Origin: Mycobacterium sp. E2733
Lineage (GTDB): Bacteria > Actinomycetota > Actinomycetes > Mycobacteriales > Mycobacteriaceae
Reading direction: 5' to 3'
Assembly: GCF_001667585.1 (NCBI RefSeq)
Contig: NZ_LZJZ01000083.1
Coordinates: forward strand, 271,500 to 335,499
Length of the DNA: 64,000 nt
Translations under genes and position numbers: made by a program
Notes under the pieces: generated by a model
Seen by the model: the letters and a program-made list of their open reading frames with translations, nothing else
The model's database searches: none
What the model was told of the DNA's origin: nothing
Part shown: one piece after another, positions 51,977 through 60,788 of the stretch
How positions within the stretch are numbered: the first letter of the stretch is position 1
Layout: the number at the start of each line of letters is the position of its first letter

Positions 51977-52318
51977 TTAGTTTTCGTCAGCCACGACACC
52001 GAGGTAGGTGCCCATCACGTCGTAGGGTCGCCCGTCGCGGGTGATGGTCCCAATCGTTTTGGTTCGGGCGTCGGTGGGCCCCGCGCCGGCAGCCGCTCCC
52101 CTTTTTAAGACATCAATCCGCACGTCCACGGGTCGGGCCGTCTGCGGGTCGGTGATCTCGACGACCATCGCCACCGCGCGCTCGTGCTCGTCCCATTCGA
52201 CGCTGGTGATGCGGTGCCGGGCGGTCAGTTCCATCACCACCGAGTCCTCGCGCACCAAAAAGAGCACCGGTGCGCATAATTCGCCGGCGCGGGGCGGCAC
52301 GCAGAGGGTCACCGCCAT
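51977..52318 (-). CDS. Hypothetical protein in thiolase-CaiB operon
   Basis: A 113-residue protein I do not recognise. It looks like a small beta-rich domain (LTARHRITSVEWDEHERAVAMVVEITDP, then VDVRIDVLKRG) with a C-terminal GTITRDGRPYDVMGTYLGVV. Its start lies 1 nt after the CaiB stop and its end 16 nt before the thiolase start, so it is an integral member of the operon. Position suggests an accessory role in the same CoA pathway; no catalytic motif is visible. Confidence 0.7.
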   Translation of the reverse strand: MAVTLCVPPRAGELCAPVLFLVREDSVVMELTARHRITSVEWDEHERAVAMVVEITDPQTARPVDVRIDVLKRGAAAGAGPTDARTKTIGTITRDGRPYDVMGTYLGVVADEN

Positions 52319-52319
52319 G

Positions 52320-54647
52320 TCACAGGCCCGCCGGCCGGGTGCTGATGGTCCCCGACCGCCGCAACGCGGACAACTCTTCTTCGCTGCGCCCCAGCAGGTC
52401 CGTCAGCACCTCGCCGGTGTGCTGCCCGTACAGCGGCGGCACTCGCCGGATCCAGCGCCGCGGTCTGCCGAGGAACGCGAAAGGCATTCCGGTGCACAGA
52501 AAGGTGCCGGCGACGGGGTGGTCGACGGTTTCCCAGAAGCCCCGCGCGTGCAGGTGCGGGTCGCGCAGGAGGTCGGGGGCCGGCGTGACGCGCGCCGCGG
52601 CCACCCCGGCGTCGCGCAGCGCTTCGACCGCTTCGGCCACCGACTGGCGTGCGGTCCAGTCCGAGATGAGTTTGTCGATATCGTCCGCGTGCTCCAGCCA
52701 GTCACCGCCGCGAAGATCCGGTTGACCCAGCAGCGCGGCCAGGCACGCGCGGGCGGCATCGTCCATCGCGGCCAGCGCGACCCAGTCGTCGTCACCGCGG
52801 CAGCGGTAGACCCCCTGCGGGGCGGCACCGGGGCCGCGATTCCCGTTGCGGCGCATTTCTATTCCGTTGCGGGAGTACTCCACCAGCATCTCGGCGGCCA
52901 CGTTCAGCGCCGCCTCCACCATGGTGGATTCCACGTGCATCCCGGTTCCGTCGCGGTCGCGTACCACCAGCGCGGCCACGGCGGCGAAGGCCGCGTGCAG
53001 GCCGGCGATCGGGTCGCACACGCCGCGCGGAATCACCGGGGGGCCGTCGGCGTGTCCGGTCATCCACGCCATGCCGGTCGCCTGCTCCATCGTCTGGGCG
53101 AAGCCCACCCGGTCGCGCCAGGGCCCGTCCAGACCGAAGGCGGGCATCCGCACCATGATGGCGCGGGGGTTGGCCGCGCGCACGGCATCCCAGCCCAGAC
53201 CGAAGTTCGTCATCACCCGGGGCGAGAAGTTCTCGATGACGAGGTCGCTTGCGGCGATGAGCTCCAGCGCGACGGCCCGTCCCTCGCCGGTGCTGAGCTC
53301 GACGCTGACGCCGCGCTTGTTGTTGTTGCTGCACAGGAAGACCGGCCCCCACTCCCACCACTGGTCCCAGCTGGGCGGGCGGCCGGCGGAGAACCGCATG
53401 CCGTCGGGCCGGCGGACGCCCTCGACTTTGATCACGTCGGCGCCGAGCGAGCCCAGCAGTTGGGTGGCGACCGGTCCCGCCCAGAAGGCGGTGAGATCGG
53501 TGATCCGCGTGTCGGCCAACGGGAGGGTGTCGGGGCCGGGGGGCGTGGCCGGCCGTGGTGGCCAGCGAACCCGCCCGTTGTCGGCGCCGAGGCGCGGGGC
53601 CCGGCCCGGCGGCTTGGTCGCCATCGCGTCGCCGCGATACGGCACCCGGGGCTGCAACAGGCCCGCCCCGGATTCCGCGAACACGCCTCGCTCCACGAAA
53701 TGGTCGATCGTGGGCAACATCTCGGGCGTGGCGATCGGGGCGACCGGGATCCGGAAGGCGACGGCGAGGTCGACGATCTCTTGCGTGGTGCGGGACTGCG
53801 TCCACTGCGTGACCATGCCAAGGAACTCGTCGCGGCGGGCGACGCGGCCGTCGAACGAGGCCAGCTCGGCGTCGTCGAGGAGGTCGGCCCGATCGATCAG
53901 CACCAGGAAATCTTGGAACTGCTGCGCGGTGATGGTGCAGAACCCGACCATGCCGTCGGCCGTTGGGACGATCGACGGCAGCTCCAAACTGCGCTGTCCC
54001 AACAGGGAATCCGGGCCCAGCACACTGGCCGACATGGCGGACAGGCCGCCCATTGCGATGACCATCGCCTCGTACGTCGACACGTCGATGACCTCCCCGC
54101 GGCCGCTCCGCGCGGCATGCCGGGCGGTCGCCGCGGCGACCGCGGCGGCGAAGGTGCCCGCCAACCACTCACCGAGTTGGCCGCCGGCCTGCACCGGTTC
54201 GTCCTCCGGCCAGCCGCGGCCGGCGGTCGAGCCGCACAGGGCCTGCAGGATGAACTCGTTGGCTGCCACCCGATCGTCGACGTAGGGGCCCGTTGCGCCG
54301 AATGGCGTCACGGCGACCACCACGGCCGAAGCGCCCGTGTGGGCGGTGATTTCGTCGAGGGCCCACCCGTCGGTCAGGTCCGTGATCACGATGTCGGCGC
54401 CGGCCAGCAACGCGGCGATCTCCGCCTGGCCGCTGTTGGTCACCGATTTCTTGCCCGCGGCCAGATAGCCGAACAGCGCACCGGGTGACCCGCCAGCCGA
54501 CCGCTCGCGAATCGAGTCCCCCTCTGCGGACTCGATTTTCACGACGTCGGCGCCGGCGTCGGCGAACATCTTGCCGCAGTAGGACACCGCGATTCCGTTG
54601 GACAGCTCCAGCACGCGCCAGTCCGCGAACGGCGCCCGGGGTGACAC
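52320..54647 (-). CDS. Double-domain CaiB/BaiF (class III) CoA-transferase
   Basis: A 775-residue tandem fusion of two CaiB-type CoA-transferase domains (about 1-375 and 390-775). Normal family members are about 400 residues and work as intertwined dimers, so this is a covalent heterodimer. The second half has the catalytic Asp in GVCDPIAGLHAA (about residue 545). The first half has Glu160 there instead (GQLGEWLAG), so it may be structural or altered. Start: GTG 54647 is 2 nt after the amidohydrolase stop. It moves CoA from a donor such as succinyl-CoA to a carboxylic acid, or acts as a racemase; the acid is unknown. Confidence 0.88.
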   Translation of the reverse strand: MSPRAPFADWRVLELSNGIAVSYCGKMFADAGADVVKIESAEGDSIRERSAGGSPGALFGYLAAGKKSVTNSGQAEIAALLAGADIVITDLTDGWALDEITAHTGASAVVVAVTPFGATGPYVDDRVAANEFILQALCGSTAGRGWPEDEPVQAGGQLGEWLAGTFAAAVAAATARHAARSGRGEVIDVSTYEAMVIAMGGLSAMSASVLGPDSLLGQRSLELPSIVPTADGMVGFCTITAQQFQDFLVLIDRADLLDDAELASFDGRVARRDEFLGMVTQWTQSRTTQEIVDLAVAFRIPVAPIATPEMLPTIDHFVERGVFAESGAGLLQPRVPYRGDAMATKPPGRAPRLGADNGRVRWPPRPATPPGPDTLPLADTRITDLTAFWAGPVATQLLGSLGADVIKVEGVRRPDGMRFSAGRPPSWDQWWEWGPVFLCSNNNKRGVSVELSTGEGRAVALELIAASDLVIENFSPRVMTNFGLGWDAVRAANPRAIMVRMPAFGLDGPWRDRVGFAQTMEQATGMAWMTGHADGPPVIPRGVCDPIAGLHAAFAAVAALVVRDRDGTGMHVESTMVEAALNVAAEMLVEYSRNGIEMRRNGNRGPGAAPQGVYRCRGDDDWVALAAMDDAARACLAALLGQPDLRGGDWLEHADDIDKLISDWTARQSVAEAVEALRDAGVAAARVTPAPDLLRDPHLHARGFWETVDHPVAGTFLCTGMPFAFLGRPRRWIRRVPPLYGQHTGEVLTDLLGRSEEELSALRRSGTISTRPAGL

Positions 54648-54649
54648 GT

Positions 54650-55987
54650 TCAGTTGCCCAGGGTGGTGGCCCGGCCCGCAATGCCGACCGCTTCCGCCGT
54701 CACCTGCGCCTGGAGCGCGAACTGGGTCATTCGGGTCCACGCGTCGCGGTCGCGCTGGCTTGCCCGGCGCCCGACATGCGTCACCACGTCGACGTCGGTG
54801 GCCTGGGCGCGGAGATACCCGGCGCGGGCGTGTTCCTTGGGGATGTGCTGGAACGGATCGAATGAGTAGGCGGCCATGGCGTTTTCGTGCGTGATCTTGT
54901 TGATCACCGAATCGTCGAGATGCCCCATGGTCTCGATGACATCCTCGGGCGCGAACGGCCAGTTGCTGTCGGAATGGGGAAAGTCGGACTCCCAGCACAG
55001 CATGTCCTCATTGAACCAGTCCATGTTGCGCACGCCGACCTTGTCGCTGATGAAGCACGTGTAGAAGTGCCGCTTGAACACGTCGGCCGGTCCGCTGTAG
55101 CCGAGCGGGAACTTGGCCAACGTCCACCCCGAGTGGCGGTTGTAGACGTGCTCGGCCCGCCACAGGAAGTACGGTATCCAGCCGACGTCGCCCTCGGTGA
55201 GGGAGAACTTCAGCTGCGGGAAGTCGGCCCAGAACTCCGCCCAGATCAGCTCGGTGAAGGTGAACATGCTCATCATGGACGACGCCGTCATCTGCACACT
55301 GGGCGGGGCATCCGTCGACACCTGCGGTGAGCGCGACGCGGAGCCGACATGCGTGCACAACACCGTCTTGTTCGCGCAGACGGCCTCGAACAATGGATAC
55401 CAGTATTTGGTGTGAATGCTGGGCATCTGCAACGCCTCTGGATTCTCCGAGAACGTCACCGCGTGGCAGCCCTTCTTAGCGAGGCGGTCGACTTCCTTCG
55501 CCGCCTCGGCCACGTCGAAAAGCGGCAGGATGCCGCAGGGAATGAAGCGGCCCGGGTAGGCCGCGCACCACTCGTCGATGTGCCAGTCGTTGTAAGCCTT
55601 GATCATTACCAGGTTGACGTCACGGTCGGGACCCTGGTTGAGGACCTGCCCGGAGAACCCGGTGAAGTTGGGGAAGTTCAGGCCGGCCAGCTGGCCACCA
55701 GCGTTCATGTCGCGGACCCGCTCGTCGACGTTGAAGCAACCGGGCCGCATCTCGTCGTAGCGCGAGGCGTCGATGTTGTACATCTCGCGCGGCTTGCCCG
55801 CCACGGCGTTCAGGCCCATGTTTCGTCCGCGCACCTCGCCGTAGTACCACTGCTGGACGCCGTCGGGTTCGATGACCACTCGGGGGGCGCGGTCCTTATA
55901 ATTCGCGGGAACGTGCGCGTCGAACATGTCGGCAGGTTCGGCGATGTGATCGTCCACGCTGATCAGGATCAAATCGTCCTTGTTCAT
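54650..55987 (-). CDS. Amidohydrolase-2 family metal hydrolase/decarboxylase
   Basis: A 445-residue TIM-barrel protein of the amidohydrolase_2 group: SVDDHIAEPADMF holds the first metal ligands, CTHVGS a later metal His, and WESDFPHSDSNWP the catalytic Asp. Relatives include ACMSD-type decarboxylases and ring-cleaving hydrolases, common in actinobacterial degradation clusters. It is the first gene of a six-gene leftward operon ending in PadR. Upstream are a TTGACA -35 element and two TAGCGACTA-type palindromes. Probable role: hydrolysis or decarboxylation of a ring-derived or beta-keto acid intermediate, inferred from context. Confidence 0.88.
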   Translation of the reverse strand: MNKDDLILISVDDHIAEPADMFDAHVPANYKDRAPRVVIEPDGVQQWYYGEVRGRNMGLNAVAGKPREMYNIDASRYDEMRPGCFNVDERVRDMNAGGQLAGLNFPNFTGFSGQVLNQGPDRDVNLVMIKAYNDWHIDEWCAAYPGRFIPCGILPLFDVAEAAKEVDRLAKKGCHAVTFSENPEALQMPSIHTKYWYPLFEAVCANKTVLCTHVGSASRSPQVSTDAPPSVQMTASSMMSMFTFTELIWAEFWADFPQLKFSLTEGDVGWIPYFLWRAEHVYNRHSGWTLAKFPLGYSGPADVFKRHFYTCFISDKVGVRNMDWFNEDMLCWESDFPHSDSNWPFAPEDVIETMGHLDDSVINKITHENAMAAYSFDPFQHIPKEHARAGYLRAQATDVDVVTHVGRRASQRDRDAWTRMTQFALQAQVTAEAVGIAGRATTLGN

Positions 55988-56007
55988 GCCGCACTCCTCG
56001 CTGATCT

Positions 56008-56045
56008 AGCGACTAGTAGATAATGGTGCTCGTCACAGTGTCAAC
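56008..56045 (-). promoter_or_regulatory. Promoter of amidohydrolase operon with half-palindrome
   Basis: Reading leftward: perfect -35 TTGACA (56045-56040), a 16-nt spacer, -10-like TATCTA (56023-56018). The operator half-site TAGCGACTA (56008-56016) follows at once, with a degraded right half (TAGATAATG). A protein bound here would cover the transcription start. Confidence 0.6.
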
Positions 56046-56141
56046 CGGGTCCGCCAGGTCGCGGCCGCGGCTAAACGGTTGTATTGCAACACCGGGTACC
56101 CGTCGAGGCCCCCGACGCTTTGCGGCCGAGCCGTTGGTAAG

Positions 56142-56160
56142 TAGCGACTAATAGTCGCTA
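56142..56160. promoter_or_regulatory. Perfect TAGCGACTA palindrome
   Basis: TAGCGACTA-A-TAGTCGCTA (56142-56160) is a 19-bp palindrome around one central base, about 130 bp upstream of the half-site at 56008. It lies between the end of the DUF35 gene at 56199 and the amidohydrolase start. Two sites at this spacing suggest looping or a second binding dimer. Confidence 0.65.
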
Positions 56161-56198
56161 CGGCGAGCGTGCGGCTGGCCGCATTTTCGCGCCCGGAC

Positions 56199-56612
56199 TC
56201 AGTCGGCGGGCGCGTACCGCAGCATGGTGACGTCGTGCTCCGGGTAGTCGAAGAACACCGGCTTCACCCGCATCCCGACCCGCAGGTCTTCGGGTTCGAC
56301 GCTGACCATCTCGGTGGAAAACCGTGGCCCCTCGTCCCATTCGACGATGGCGAGCAGTTGCGGAACTGCGTCGGCGAAGTGCGGGCTGACCGGCCGGCGC
56401 GCCACGGTGAAGGAATACAGCGTTCCCATGCCGGAGATCTCGCGCCATTCCAGGTCGTCGGCGAGGGTGCGAGGCGCACGCACCCGCGGGTAGAACACGT
56501 AGCTTCCCAGCGAGGGCGAGTACTGGATGGCGATCCGATGCTGCGCCAGCGCGTCCCAAAACGGTGCGCTGGTCGGGGTTTTGACCGGCATCGGGCGCTC
56601 GAAGGTGGCCAT
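56199..56612 (-). CDS. DUF35 OB-fold protein without zinc cysteines
   Basis: A 137-residue DUF35 protein. The OB-fold is intact (GTLYSFTVARRPV...LLAIVEWDEG...GMRVKPVFFDYPEHDV), but the four Cys of the usual N-terminal zinc site are all gone; the region reads QYSPSLGSYVFYPRVRAPRTL, and the whole protein lacks Cys. It follows the thiolase at 56619 by 6 nt in an operon led by the double acyl-CoA dehydrogenase. A thiolase-DUF35 complex is expected, with the zinc finger lost as in some ChsH2-like relatives. Confidence 0.86.
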   Translation of the reverse strand: MATFERPMPVKTPTSAPFWDALAQHRIAIQYSPSLGSYVFYPRVRAPRTLADDLEWREISGMGTLYSFTVARRPVSPHFADAVPQLLAIVEWDEGPRFSTEMVSVEPEDLRVGMRVKPVFFDYPEHDVTMLRYAPAD

Positions 56613-56618
56613 GTCCGA

Positions 56619-57827
56619 TCAATCTCCCTCGAGAATCAGCGTGGTCTGTTCCGACAGGATTCCGCCGTTGCCCGACACGAATGCGCGGTGACAGTCGGCG
56701 ACCTGCGCCGCACCCGCGCGGCCCATGATCTGGCGGGTGGCGTCGCAGACGTGATGCATGCCGCCGGCCAGCCCGGCCTGGCCGAAGCCGAGTTGCCCAC
56801 CCGCGGTGTTGAGCGGGAAGTCGCCGCGGAAGGTCAGGTCGCGGTTGGCGACGAACTCCATGCCCTTGCCCTTGTCGCAGAAACCCGCGTCCTCGAGCGA
56901 TAGCAGGACGGTGATGGTGTAGCAGTCGTAGATCGACACCATGTCCATCTGCTCACGGGTCAGCTCCGTCATGGCGAACGCGGTGTCGGCGGCCTCCGCG
57001 ATCGGGGTGTGCAACAGGTCCTTGGCGTAGGTCGGGGTCTTGAACGGCACATGTTCGCCGAATCCCTTGACCCACACCGGCCGATGGCGCGCGCGCCTGG
57101 CAAGGTCGGCGTTGGCGACCACCACCGCGGCGCCCCCTACACAGGGCATCACGATCTCCAGCATGTGCAGCGGATCGGCGATAACCGGGCTGGCCAAGAC
57201 ATCGTCGACCGTGAGCGGCTTGTCCTTCCAGATCGCTCCCTCGGTGTGGTTGGCATTGAACCGCTGGTCCACGACGATCTTCGCCATCGCCCGCTCGTCG
57301 TAGCCATAGACGGCCGCGTAGCGCTGCGCCACCTGACCGTAGGGGCCGTTCTGGCCGAGGTTGCCGTAGGGAATCTCGAATTCCGCCTGGGGAGAGCCAT
57401 ATTGATTGCTCGACGAGCCGAAGAACATCGCGTCCACCAACGGCCTGGGCTTCTTCTTCGATGACGGGGTGATGTAGCGCGCCGGCAACGCACACAACAC
57501 CGCGTCGCAGATGCCCAGCTCGATCGCCGCGGCCGCCCGCCAGACCATGGCCGCCGCGCTGGCCCCGCCGAGGTCGACGTGCTCGGCGAATCGCGCTCCC
57601 ACGCCGAGGTATTCGGCGATGGTGGACGGCACGAAGATCTCCGACTCGGCCAGGTGCGACGCCACGATCCCGTCGACGACATCACCGGGCAGCCCCGCGT
57701 CCTCGAGCGCGGCCGCCGAGAGCTCCGCCCATTGTTCGATCGCGAACGGCGCGAGCGAGGCCTTGTTGAGGCGCTCAGGCGGCAGCTCGACATAGCCGAC
57801 GATCGCTGCTTCTCCACGTAATCCCAT
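56619..57827 (-). CDS. SCP2/Ltp-type thiolase-like protein 2
   Basis: A 402-residue thiolase-superfamily protein, start ATG 57827 (MGLRGEAAIVGYVEL). The region VSIYDCYTITVLL carries the Tyr pair seen in Ltp2-like retro-aldolases, and NTAGGQLGFGQAGLAGG stands in for the GHPxG motif of true thiolases. It therefore resembles the sterol side-chain retro-aldolase group more than a classical thiolase. It sits 8 nt after the acyl-CoA dehydrogenase and 6 nt before a zinc-less DUF35 gene, an arrangement expected for dehydrogenation, hydration and C-C cleavage. Confidence 0.88.
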   Translation of the reverse strand: MGLRGEAAIVGYVELPPERLNKASLAPFAIEQWAELSAAALEDAGLPGDVVDGIVASHLAESEIFVPSTIAEYLGVGARFAEHVDLGGASAAAMVWRAAAAIELGICDAVLCALPARYITPSSKKKPRPLVDAMFFGSSSNQYGSPQAEFEIPYGNLGQNGPYGQVAQRYAAVYGYDERAMAKIVVDQRFNANHTEGAIWKDKPLTVDDVLASPVIADPLHMLEIVMPCVGGAAVVVANADLARRARHRPVWVKGFGEHVPFKTPTYAKDLLHTPIAEAADTAFAMTELTREQMDMVSIYDCYTITVLLSLEDAGFCDKGKGMEFVANRDLTFRGDFPLNTAGGQLGFGQAGLAGGMHHVCDATRQIMGRAGAAQVADCHRAFVSGNGGILSEQTTLILEGD

Positions 57828-57835
57828 GGGCCATC

Positions 57836-60061
57836 CTACTTTCGGGGGAGTCCGAGGATCATCTGCGCGATGATGTTCAGCTGGATCTCCCGGGTTCCGC
57901 CGCCGATCAGCTCCGCGGGCAGGTGCAGGTAGCGCTCCACGACGTCGGGGTCGGAGTCGGCAACCATCGCCATGCGCCCGGTCAACCGCAGCGTGGCCTC
58001 GAAGGTTCGGCGCAGCAGCACATTCATCGCCACCTTGGCGATGCTGGACGCGGGCCCCGACGCCTGGCCGTCGAGCAACCGGATGGTCTCCCGTACCCCC
58101 AGCGCCTTGATGGCGTTGGCGTACGCGTCCAATTCGCCCAGCGCGCGCAGCGCGTCGTCGCGGTCGGGCCCCGGTTCGGCCGCGAGCCGCCGCAGCGCTG
58201 CCGCCCGGTCGAACTTCACGTAGCCGCTGATGGCCGAGCGCTCTTCGGCCATGGTCGCGATCGCGAGGTTCCATCCGTCGGTGGGGGCTCCCAGCAACAT
58301 CTCGTCGGGAACGAAGACGTCGTTGAGGAACACCTCGTTGAAGTGCGCCTGCCCGGTGGCCGTTTTGATCGGCTGGATTTCGATGCCGGGCGAGCGCATA
58401 TCGAGGATGAAGTAACCGATGCCGCGATGCTTGTCGGCTTCGGGGTCGGTGCGCGCCAGCAGGGCGCCAAGGTCGGCGTACTGCGCCAACGACGTCCAGA
58501 TCTTGTGGCCGTTGATTCGCCAACCACCGTCGACCTTGGTCGCCCGGGTGGCCAGCGACGCAAGGTCGGAGCCGGCGCCTGGCTCACTGAACAACTGGCA
58601 CCAATGAATCTCGCCGCGCTGGGTCGGCGGAATCAGCTTTTCTTGCAAGTCTTTTGGTGCGGCGGCCAGCACGGAGGGCAGGATCCACTCGGCGATGTTC
58701 AGCGACGGTCGGACCAATCCTGGTCGCTTGGCGAACTCTTCGTCGACGATGAGCTGTTTGAGGGGACCCGCATCGACGCCCCACGGCGCCGGCCAGTGCG
58801 GCGCCATCAGGCCGGCATCGGCCATCAACGTGCGCTGGGGCCCGGAGGCCTGGTCCGGGTAGTCGCCGTGCGGTGCCGGCTTGTCGTTGCGCAATTGCAT
58901 TGCGGCATCGAGGGTCTCGGCCACCCACGCTCGGAACTGCGATTCCGCGTCGCCGAGGTCGACCGACATGTCGCGCTGCTGGGTGCAGGTCAGCCGGCCC
59001 AGGCGCCGGGCCCAGCGATTCGCCGGACCGATCGAGGCCGCGAGACTGATCGCCCGCCGCCAGTACAGGTGCAGGTCGTGCTCCCAAGTGAAACCGATGG
59101 CGCCGAACATGGTCAACGCGTCGAGGACGAGGTCGGGCACCGGCGCGATCGCGATCATCGCCGAGCCGGCGGCGGCCATGCGGTGCTGGTCGAGCGATTC
59201 GTCGTTGGCGCGCACCGCATCCCAGGCCGCCGCGGTGGCGAGCTCGCTGCTGACCAGCAACATCGCCGCGTTGTGCTGCAACGCTTGGAAGGTGCCAATC
59301 ACCTTGCCGAACTGTTCCCGGATCCGCAGGTGCGCGGTCACCGCTTCGACGCACCACCGCACGATGCCGGCCATCGCGCTGGCCAGCAGGCCCATAGTGA
59401 TGCACCGCGCACGCTCGGGATCGATCCCGGTGAGCACTTCGGAGCCGGCGGCGCGGTAGTCGTCGAGCCGCAAGACGCCGGCGTCCGCGAGCAGGTCGGT
59501 GCCGTTGACGGGTTCCGCTGTCATGGCGGGGTTTTCGCTGTCGACGGCCGCCCAAACCACGCCGCTGTCCTCCGAACGGGCGGCGACCAGGACCGTTCGC
59601 GCCGCGCAGACACCCGCGGTGATTTCCGAAACCCCGGTGATCCGCCATCCTCTGCCATCGGTGTGCGCCCTGAAGTCGCCGTCGTCGGGAAGCACGACGG
59701 CCGCGATGGCACCGGCGGCCAGGTCGCGCAGCAGCGCTTCGGCGGCCGGTGTGCGATCGGCCAGCAAGGCGACGGCCCCCGCGGCGACCGTCGGCAGCAG
59801 CGGTCCGGGCAAGAGCGCCTTCCCCGCCGCCTCCAGAACGCAGGCCGCGTCGATCAGCCGGCCGCCCTGGCCGCCCAGGCTTTCGGGCAAGTGCACCGCG
59901 TGAAAGCCGTTGCCGACGAGGGCATCCCACCACCCGGGCCGCAGCCCCGCCGCGAGGTCATCGAAACTGTCGCGAGTGGCAGCGATGGGGGCGTGGCGGC
60001 CGGCGAACTGCCCGACGGCATCGCTGAGATCCTGCTGCTCCGGGCTGAGTCCCAGGGTCAC
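57836..60061 (-). CDS. Double-domain acyl-CoA dehydrogenase (FadE34-like fusion)
   Basis: A 741-residue fusion of two acyl-CoA dehydrogenase domains (about 1-345 and 355-741), like FadE34 of sterol catabolism. The first half has IGFTWEHDLHLYWRRA; the second has the flavin-binding CQLFSEPGAGSDLASL and KIWTSLAQYADLG. At the usual catalytic-Glu site of the second half (YEGT in MCAD) the sequence reads IGGGTREIQ, so Glu must come from elsewhere. Start: GTG 60061 matches family N-termini (LGLSPEQQDLSDAV); GTG 60121 would add 20 residues and abut the operator. It heads the operon with thiolase 2 and DUF35. The substrate is probably a bulky acyl-CoA. Confidence 0.88.
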   Translation of the reverse strand: MTLGLSPEQQDLSDAVGQFAGRHAPIAATRDSFDDLAAGLRPGWWDALVGNGFHAVHLPESLGGQGGRLIDAACVLEAAGKALLPGPLLPTVAAGAVALLADRTPAAEALLRDLAAGAIAAVVLPDDGDFRAHTDGRGWRITGVSEITAGVCAARTVLVAARSEDSGVVWAAVDSENPAMTAEPVNGTDLLADAGVLRLDDYRAAGSEVLTGIDPERARCITMGLLASAMAGIVRWCVEAVTAHLRIREQFGKVIGTFQALQHNAAMLLVSSELATAAAWDAVRANDESLDQHRMAAAGSAMIAIAPVPDLVLDALTMFGAIGFTWEHDLHLYWRRAISLAASIGPANRWARRLGRLTCTQQRDMSVDLGDAESQFRAWVAETLDAAMQLRNDKPAPHGDYPDQASGPQRTLMADAGLMAPHWPAPWGVDAGPLKQLIVDEEFAKRPGLVRPSLNIAEWILPSVLAAAPKDLQEKLIPPTQRGEIHWCQLFSEPGAGSDLASLATRATKVDGGWRINGHKIWTSLAQYADLGALLARTDPEADKHRGIGYFILDMRSPGIEIQPIKTATGQAHFNEVFLNDVFVPDEMLLGAPTDGWNLAIATMAEERSAISGYVKFDRAAALRRLAAEPGPDRDDALRALGELDAYANAIKALGVRETIRLLDGQASGPASSIAKVAMNVLLRRTFEATLRLTGRMAMVADSDPDVVERYLHLPAELIGGGTREIQLNIIAQMILGLPRK

Positions 60062-60120
60062 GATGACGGCCGAGTGGTGATTATGGCTGGCCGCACGGAC
60101 TGAAATCCTTCCGAGACTCA

Positions 60121-60152
60121 CAAGACGGACCGTCTCGTCTTGTGGCAGACTA
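60121..60152. promoter_or_regulatory. Operator between FadE operon and divergent TetR
   Basis: AGACGGACCGTCT (60123-60135) sits inside a longer repeat with outer arms CAAGACG (60121-60127) and CGTCTTG (60136-60142). The leftward -10 candidate TAGTCT (60152-60147) is next to it, so a bound repressor would cover the FadE transcription start. Eighteen bases are identical to the FadD promoter site at 48085. Confidence 0.7.
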
Positions 60153-60206
60153 CCGGGGGCAGTCAGGCTATGTAAAGCGGGCCCCGGCGGCAGTGAGGAT
60201 CACCAT

Positions 60207-60788
60207 ATGCCAAGCGATCTCACCCAGGTGAGCCCGCCGAGGCGGCGCAGCGAGAAGTCGCGCACGGCAATCGTCACCGCGACGCGTGAGCTGCTTCTCG
60301 AGCGCGGCTTCGACGGTCTGACCATCGAGGCGGTCGCCGCCCGGGCCGGGGTGGGCAAGCAGACCATCTACCGGTGGTGGCCGAGCCGCCCCGCCCTGGT
60401 CGCCGACGTCATGCTCGAGGACGCCGACCGGCTGCTGGCGTCGGTGAATCACACCGACGATCTGGCCGCCGACCTGGTGGGCTGGGTCGGCAAGCTGGTC
60501 ACCAGCCTGACGACCGCCCGCGGCTCCGCCATGTTGCGAACCCTGACCGTCGCCTGCATGGAACACGAGGACACTGCCGTCCGGCTGCGCGCCGGGTTCA
60601 GCGCGCCGCTGCACGAGAGCGTGCGGGCCCGGCTCCTCGCCGAGGGCATCGCCGCCGCCACAGCCGAATCGGCCGCGGACGCGATCGTCGGCGGTGTGGT
60701 GTATCCGATCCTGTCCGGCGCCCAGCCCTACTCACGGCGGCGGGCGGAACGCACGACGCGGCTCATCGTCGAGGCGCTCAAAGGCTGA
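60207..60788 (+). CDS. TetR-family regulator of the FadE/FadD regulon
   Basis: A 193-residue TetR protein: [45 protein letters not shown], with the [11 protein letters not shown] recognition helix of the TetR subgroup that usually controls fatty-acid or xenobiotic genes. It is divergent from the double acyl-CoA dehydrogenase; the AGACGGACCGTCT site lies between them and again before FadD. It is the best candidate for binding both. Its stop lies directly against the convergent TetR at 60789. Confidence 0.9.
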   Translation: MPSDLTQVSPPRRRSEKSRTAIVTATRELLLERGFDGLTIEAVAARAGVGKQTIYRWWPSRPALVADVMLEDADRLLASVNHTDDLAADLVGWVGKLVTSLTTARGSAMLRTLTVACMEHEDTAVRLRAGFSAPLHESVRARLLAEGIAAATAESAADAIVGGVVYPILSGAQPYSRRRAERTTRLIVEALKG

